From the NCBI RefSeq assembly GCF_963576615.1, contig NC_088710.1:4692001-4756000 (forward strand): a stretch of 64,000 nucleotides of DNA, written 5' to 3'. The DNA comes from Watersipora subatra (taxonomy: Eukaryota > Bryozoa > Gymnolaemata > Cheilostomatida > Watersiporidae). A program made the position numbers and the translations under genes. The notes under the pieces were generated by a model. That model had not been told where the DNA came from and searched no databases. It saw nothing but the letters and a program-made list of their open reading frames with translations. Below, one piece after another: positions 60,001 to 64,000 of this stretch. Each line of letters opens with the position of its first letter. Positions within the stretch are counted from its first letter, which is position 1.

Positions 60001-61185
60001 CTCGCCAACATTTCGTTAAACAAGCGGCTCTTCAAGGAAACAAAAGGACAATTTCAAAATGCACTTTCTAACAGTAAGTACAACTTTTTTTTAAACTACA
60101 AGAGCAACAACCCCAACAAAGAAACCAATCAACAGAGAAATAGGAAATGTCAAACAATATGGTACAACCCCCCCCCCATACAACAAAGGTGTTATTACCA
60201 AGATCGGTAAACAATTTTTCAAGATCCTGCAAAGTAAATTTCAACCAGAACACAAATTACACAAAATCTTCAACAAAAACGCTGTAAAGTTAAGTTATAG
60301 CTGTACTTCAAACATCCACCACAGAATTAGCTAGCACAATAAGCAAGCACTATTGCAACCACCCAACATCCACAGGAAATGCAACTGCAAAAATCGGGAA
60401 AATTGCCCTCTAAATGGAGAATGCCTTTCAAACTGCGTAGTACATCAGGCAACTGTAGAGTCTGGGAAACGGGATACGCAAGAGACACAAACTTATGTAG
60501 GCCTCACTGAAACCACTTTTAAAACAAGATTAGTCAACCACAAAACGCCTTTTAAATATTCTACCAAACGGCTACTAACAGAATTGAGTAAATACATACA
60601 GGACTTAAAAGACAAGAACATTCGCTACAATATAACCTGGAAGATCATCAAGAGAGCGGCATCATATATGCCAGTTATGCCTATGGGAAAAGTACTTCAT
60701 CATATTCGAACTAAAACTAGCCAGCCTTTAAAATACAGGATTTAGGGTGATTAGCTTTTATAGAATAACGTGAACGAAAAAAGTTAAAAAATAAGATAAA
60801 TCAGGCAGTTTAGAGAATAACCTAAACCAGCCTACTTAGTACTTACAGGATAAGATAAACTAAACAACTTACAGAAGAAGATAAGCTAGACAACTTACAG
60901 AAATTGATAGACTCAACAGTTTGCAGAATAAAACAAACATAAGACAATTAGACTTTAAGCATGATATGATAAACCAGAGTGTAATAAAGAAGATTATACT
61001 TCAAAAACTTTAACAACGTACTGCGAACACTCTGACTTGCTATTGAGTGGCCTATATTCTTCATTGCTGAGAACAGCCTCACTGTACTTGTTAATAGCCA
61101 TCAGATACTTCTCTTCTACCTTTGGCCACTTGTGTTGAGTGACATGGCAATAGCCGATGCCGCAGAGTAATTTACTGTGTAACAG
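44878..61185 (-). CDS. Unidentified helical/TPR-like protein, 3' part of a multi-exon gene
   Basis: Eight exons on the - strand, in coding order: 61022-61185, 57749-57919, 57353-57510, 56053-56247, 50577-51011, 48970-49156, 48090-48257, 44878-45040. All GT-AG, all phases agree; together 1641 nt, 546 residues and a TGA. The first part is helical (GIGYCHVTQHKWPKVEEKYL, KKLAEVYMGELPAQIFLSWA) in a style seen in TPR solenoids. Exon 50577-51011 encodes a low-complexity Gln/Ser/Gly/Pro segment (QQEESGQQEESG). Helical segments return (DDYHLLCCLMGYLLTLGKK; QYHHFCGNNENAVRCLISAM) before the C-terminus HVRDKVVIVSL. I do not recognise the family; no catalytic motif, signal peptide or membrane segment is apparent. 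The start lies outside the window or was not found. Confidence 0.8.
45561..46018. mobile_element. Foldback/MITE-like element
   Basis: Arms of about 176 bp (45561-45736 and 45842-46018) are imperfect reverse complements (ctcaaacaggtttacatac against gtatgtaaacctgtttggg; agaaaggaacacaaaattc against gaattttgtgttcctttct) around a ~105 bp loop. No coding capacity: non-autonomous. Confidence 0.88.
47785..48058. repeat. 20-bp array carrying gtaagt on the transcribed strand
   Basis: About 13 copies of acttactagtgtacttacaa. On the - strand, the sense strand of the surrounding gene, each unit has two GTAAGT strings. The array begins about 30 nt downstream of the true donor of exon 48090-48257. Confidence 0.95.
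48090..48257 (-). CDS. TPR-like gene, exon
   Basis: Reads LFAQYHHFCGNNENAVRCLI ... EHLRIVDHQKLDPKVRPLC ... ELEKYCNSL. Helix-turn-helix repeat character. Donor gtgagt, followed within about 30 nt by an array of gtaagt motifs. Confidence 0.87.
48258..48969. other. Intron of the TPR-like gene
   Basis: AT-rich, nothing recognised. Confidence 0.5.
48970..49156 (-). CDS. TPR-like gene, exon
   Basis: Reads KKISYLNGNDAQADREKGER ... CIKHRIESQG, then a Ser/Pro/Thr-rich linker (LSSPSTPTSPPASR) and HNWSLAKAG. Acceptor gtttccag, donor gtaatc. Confidence 0.85.
49157..50576. other. Intron of the TPR-like gene
   Basis: No exon or element recognised; a local gttaactttagttagtt-type imperfect repeat lies at about 50160-50260. 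Confidence 0.5.
50577..51011 (-). CDS. TPR-like gene, low-complexity exon
   Basis: Begins ISGRPDFNVYLPWQSEQQGQ (acceptor cttgtag, chosen over ttggcag 33 nt further in because only the upstream site matches the phase of the previous exon). Then Gln/Glu/Ser/Gly-rich and a disordered stretch, ending in a helix DDYHLLCCLMGYLLTL. 144 codons. Confidence 0.83.
53985..55480 (-). pseudogene. Tigger/jerky-type DDE transposase, broken
   Basis: Reading leftwards: DDEIFFKRTGICSIVRPGET ... YILQQVFNCDETGLFLNKV (first catalytic Asp of NxDETG kept), EDRLTLALCCNAISD (relatives: KDRxTxLLCxNA), KPLLVYHSANAEAFR, CLLVLEHVPTHPPGL (relatives: LDNAPxHP, so the second Asp is Glu here) and NVLYLPPNM..LFQHMNQ. Frame changes and stops separate the blocks. 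The C-terminal part (54011-54480) has LDEMTKRPLKVAWRKLW, typical of the family. Inactive, inserted in an intron in the same orientation as the host gene. Confidence 0.87.
55758..55903. repeat. 13-bp minisatellite, 'aaacaataagatt'
   Basis: Eleven nearly perfect tandem copies; g/t variation at one position in the first ones. Confidence 0.95.
56053..56247 (-). CDS. TPR-like gene, exon
   Basis: Reads PDFSESPNEYGKLALTAGQI ... LLETMISLRIAESYQLLRI, ending with a TPR-like SNYDEAVRSCNRW. Donor gtaaga, phase 1. Confidence 0.87.
56248..57352. other. Intron of the TPR-like gene, mostly minisatellite
   Basis: Of 1.1 kb, about 780 bp is the 29-bp array at 56459-57237. Confidence 0.8.
56459..57237. repeat. 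29-bp minisatellite
   Basis: About 27 copies of cttagtaatcataatcagta plus tatattcac, with few variants (accata, gatgag). On the sense (-) strand each unit reads actgattatgattactaagg then tgaatatat, which includes TACTAAG and AAGGTGAAT strings. Confidence 0.96.
57353..57510 (-). CDS. TPR-like gene, exon
   Basis: Reads YFEQLLTEGRVLYKKEERKK, then VVDIKKLAEVYMGELPAQIF; Lys-rich then amphipathic helix. Acceptor cactacag, donor gtatgt. Joined to the next exon it gives CAAHSPDFSES. Confidence 0.85.
57749..57919 (-). CDS. TPR-like gene, exon
   Basis: Reads KGADLYAAGRQCPFVSSEV ... FHRFTHKSQKNMVRL ... NNHARKE. Acceptor attttgcag, donor gtaagt, phase 2 to the next exon. Confidence 0.8.
57920..61021. 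other. Intron of the TPR-like gene, holding a Penelope-like element
   Basis: 3.1 kb; the insertion at 58771-60726 is most of it. The remainder is AT-rich with nothing recognised. Confidence 0.7.
58771..60726 (+). mobile_element. Penelope-like element with inverted ends, decayed
   Basis: Frames on the + strand, in order: LFNCEFNSTKSPPTVKEMAR; AFIIIKDHKANFPEKPTCQL with INP-like YPSKSEIG; IVFDVVESYPSIAEDLL (RT, first catalytic Asp); VTMGSYDGAESCQLG; the catalytic box as YHDNGQG (relatives: YRDDGLG, so one Asp is lost); NHPPSIIRNIPESINKRL; CPLNGECLSNCVVHQATV and YVGLTETTFKTRLVNH, the GIY-YIG nuclease. Several frameshifts and stops. The ends, 58771-58828 and 60669-60726, are 58-bp inverted repeats (53/58 identical). 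Opposite orientation to the host gene. Confidence 0.9.
61022..61185 (-). CDS. TPR-like gene, most 5' exon seen
   Basis: LLHSKLLCGIGYCHVTQ ... KYLMAINKYSEAVLSNEEY, a TPR-like helix pair. Acceptor gttttag in phase 0, so a coding exon must lie upstream. Donor gtacgt was chosen because it is the one giving phase 2 for the next exon. Confidence 0.7.
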
Positions 61186-61920
61186 CTAAAACATGAATAC
61201 TCATGATTTTAGTTTAAAAACCACTAAATTTCACAAGCTTTCCCATAATTTGGAGACAGCTGAAACAACATCCCGATTAAAGATTATAGAAATCACAGCA
61301 TGAACAGCAATGTTGAGTATTAACATGCATACAAGGGAGTATGTTGGATGCCACCCAAAACCTCTTTTTAGAAATAAAAGGTGCACTTTAACATCATGGA
61401 AATTTGAAATATATATATTTATAGTTAGGAAAGTTTTTTTTAGATATTTTGGATCATTTCTGTATAAAACTGTCACTAAACGTGACATGATTGGTTTACA
61501 AACATGTGGTTGCAATCTTTGTGAGTTTAAATCCAGCACTATGCGAGTTTGTCATTCCAAGATTTTAATTGATATATCTGGACACACAAACTTTGAGATT
61601 TAGATGAACAGATATACGGATGTACTAGCTGGGTAATAACGGGTAATAAAACAAGTTTTTGCGCGGAAAATCTATTTTTAATCAACTTGTACAACATTTA
61701 TTATTCTAACTTTTAAATGAAGGTGTTTGTTTATTTCTGGGTGTTTCTAGCCAACGCATAATTCAAATATTTGAAAACTTGTAGCATAGCTAAAACAGAC
61801 TGTTAAAAACTTTACATTCTAGGGCTACACATTGGTTCAAAATTTCAAACAGCTTATAAACAGTAGCAAGTAATGTAGTTGCCATAGACTAAGTTTTTTT
61901 ACTCAATGAATTTGAGTAAC
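61186..61920. other. Flank or intron upstream of the TPR-like exon
   Basis: AT-rich; no coding exon with splice signals could be supported on either strand. Confidence 0.5.
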
Positions 61921-63605
61921 TTACCGTAAAACCTTTATTTAAATGCTATGGTGCTTTATTTTTCGACTTTTCACTTAGAGCGGTGCTTTATTATATGTGA
62001 CGTTCAGATAAAGGGTGGCGTTGTATTTCTCACACACCCCGTCAGAATGTTTATAAAATAAATTTAACCCCGTCATGGGTAAATCAAATGTTGCACGTAT
62101 TTTGTACACTACTTCAGGCGGTGCAATATTAACTATTTTGGATGCAAAAAACTTGCTAACTTTTTTCCAACTTGTCATGGTCCTCTAAATAATACATGTC
62201 TCTACCAGTTGATATCCTTGCTTGCAATTAACTTTCAATGAACTTATTGCCTGCATTGGAATTTGTTGGAGCATTCAAGTTTTTTTATTTTATTCTAAAC
62301 TTAAAGGCTTTTTTTCATTTTATATCTATATTTAACAAGATTGCATAAAAGCTCATTGCACTCATCGATGTGTTTGCTACAGTTTGCAGCCAAAACTGGC
62401 TTTTTATGTGCAATAGGAGTTACAAGCGTTGATCTATTGTAAGCTGTGTTCATATTACCACAATCATGCTATTAAATGATATGCTATGGATCTGAAAATT
62501 TATAAGTTTATTTATAATAATCTATCAAATGATACAAATATATATTCAAGAACAATTTAGATAAACAAATCACAATTATAATACATGCAGAAACAAAAAT
62601 TAATATTTTTGAAATAAAAAATGCCTGCATCGTTTACTCGGCAGGTTGCGTTCTGATTGTCACTTTCGCACATGGTGTAGTGGCCATAGGCTTATAAGTT
62701 ATACAGGATTTATTTCGTAAAACTTCAATCAAAAGAATGGAAATATAAAGATGGAACAAATATAATGAGAGATACAGCAATTACACAACACTCGGTATTT
62801 ATGAATTATCAACAAACAAAAATATTAAACAAATTTATATTAAACAAAATTAATAACCTTGTTGGAGTCGCAGCCTACTCCACTAATTCAACTATCTATC
62901 AGACACTGAGCATTTGAACTAACCATTTGGTCCAGTCATGGATGCAATGCAAGGCAAGGCAAGCTAACGGCTAATCCACAAAGCTCACAAGCGTCAGTCC
63001 AGCGCTAAGCTGTCGGCTATCCAAGCCGCAACACTTGCAACCATTACATCATCGCCTAGTTGTTCAATACTTTCCACAGTGTCTGCTGACCTGAAATCTT
63101 CTTCTGCACTGCTAAACTAGTCGATATTAGCGTCTAAACAATTTTTTACCAGAGCAAAGCTTTTACGCGTTGCTATCTGAAAATAATGTCACAAAAATAA
63201 TAAGTTTTTAGCCAGATGCGCACTTAGAACAAGTCGTCCGAAGCATTGTAATTGCTAAAACGTTTTTTGTACTTCAAAGTATCAAGACCACATTCAACAG
63301 AGAACTACTATTAGCCTGTTTTTAACAATAAAATCCAAAGAGTTGTCAAATAGATTTTGATACAAACAGAAAAAATGAACGAATTAACTGTTATTGATGT
63401 AATCGAGTCATTATTAACGCATTTTTGTGAACACTTTTCTACTGATCACTTGCTGATAGTGGCGGTCAAATGGAAGTGGGGTTCAAATAGAAGTGGCGTT
63501 CAATTAAAGGGTGTTGCTCTATTTTCCAAGCAATCCCCCAAAGTGGCGCTCAAATAGAGACGGCCTTCGAATAAAGATGGCGTTTAAATACAGGTTTAAT
63601 GGTAA
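61921..63605. mobile_element. Inverted-repeat DNA element, 'ATTTGAA-GCCACC' family, copy 3
   Basis: Starts ttaccgtaaaacctttattt and ends with its imperfect reverse complement (aaatacaggtttaatggtaa). Sub-terminal regions repeat words like gtggcgttcaattaaagg. Inside, a - strand frame at about 63027-63120 (FSSAEEDFRSADTVESIEQL ...) is open for about 40 codons and could be a transposase remnant, not assignable. Confidence 0.65.
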
Positions 63606-63698
63606 GTCAGTAACTTAAGCTAGTCTAAATCTTTACTATAATAAGAGCTGTGTGCTCCCCGGCTAAAACAAGCGTTCGGAAAAAAAATTGCACTTCAC

Positions 63699-63770
63699 AG
63701 GAATCAAACCCATACATTTAATGGATGCACAAGTGTAAAGCCAAGCGAACTACCATTAAGCCAACCATCC
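63699..63770 (-). repeat. tRNA-like SINE head
   Basis: 72 nt on the - strand with ggatggttggcttaatggta (A box) and gggtttgattcctg (B box), spaced as in a tRNA. The stems do not pair well, so a tRNA-derived SINE is more likely than a tRNA gene. Confidence 0.6.
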
Positions 63771-63911
63771 ACCTTACCACAGCTTGGAATTGTTGTGCTT
63801 TTAATCATTATGCGTCGTGCTAGTTGTAATCAAGAGTATTTTTGCAAGCGCTGCAAGTGTGCGTATTTTAGTGTAATAAAAATGGACAGAATGATTCCAT
63901 AGTATGGAGAA

Positions 63912-63975
63912 GAGGCCGCGGGATGTAGTGGTTAGCGCGCCTGTCAGTAAAACCGGTGTTTTTCAGTTCAATTCA
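63912..63975 (+). repeat. tRNA-like SINE head
   Basis: gggatgtagtggttagcgcg (A box) and cagttcaattc (B box) about 30 nt apart. Same reasoning as the neighbouring SINE head; the element may continue beyond the window. Confidence 0.6.
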
Positions 63976-64000
63976 TAGATATATAAACCTCGATTGGCCA

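Noticed and set aside
63699..63975. Functional tRNA genes at the right edge
   Set aside because: A- and B-box words are present but acceptor and anticodon stems do not pair, so SINE heads are more likely.

Overview
This is a 64 kb, AT-rich window from an animal nuclear genome. The coding sequence is split by GT-AG introns, non-LTR, Penelope-like, mariner and Tigger-type element remains are present, tRNA-derived SINE heads occur, and most of the window is intronic or intergenic repeat. The protein similarities (an invertebrate-type aldehyde oxidase) and the repeat content suggest an invertebrate, perhaps a lophotrochozoan. The species cannot be named from this sequence.

Positions 1362-29463 (+ strand) hold one molybdo-flavoenzyme gene of the xanthine dehydrogenase / aldehyde oxidase family. 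I resolved it by hand into 28 coding exons. Every junction is GT-AG, every intron phase agrees, and the model runs from an ATG to a TAA for 1256 residues, the size expected of an invertebrate aldehyde oxidase. It has the two 2Fe-2S domains with all eight cysteines, an FAD domain and a molybdopterin domain with the catalytic glutamate. Two substrate-pocket positions do not match xanthine dehydrogenase. Its introns hold many minisatellites, and several of these repeats contain splice-site sequence copied from the adjacent exon.

Positions 29464-44877 hold no confidently recognised host gene. They contain a broken mariner transposase (about 30.0-30.7 kb), a large polypyrimidine tract (32.3-32.8 kb), two elements of one inverted-repeat transposon family (31.4-33.9 and 39.8-40.8 kb), a 43-bp minisatellite (35.5-36.2 kb), a duplicated tRNA-like SINE head, a (TA)n tract and a decayed R2-like retrotransposon on the - strand (41.0-44.1 kb). 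Two weak, phase-compatible orphan exons are noted.

Positions 44878-61185 (- strand) hold the 3' part of a second multi-exon gene: eight exons that splice in phase into 546 codons ending at a TGA. The 5' end probably lies beyond the window. The product looks helical and TPR-like, with a Gln/Ser/Gly-rich middle, but I do not recognise the family. Its introns carry a foldback element, a dead Tigger-like transposase, a Penelope-like element with 58-bp inverted ends, and two minisatellites whose units contain donor-like motifs on the transcribed strand. Positions 61.9-63.6 kb hold a third member of the inverted-repeat transposon family, and two tRNA-like SINE heads lie at the right edge.

The feature that stands out is how often tandem arrays in these two genes carry 5' splice-site sequence, sometimes starting inside the coding exon itself.
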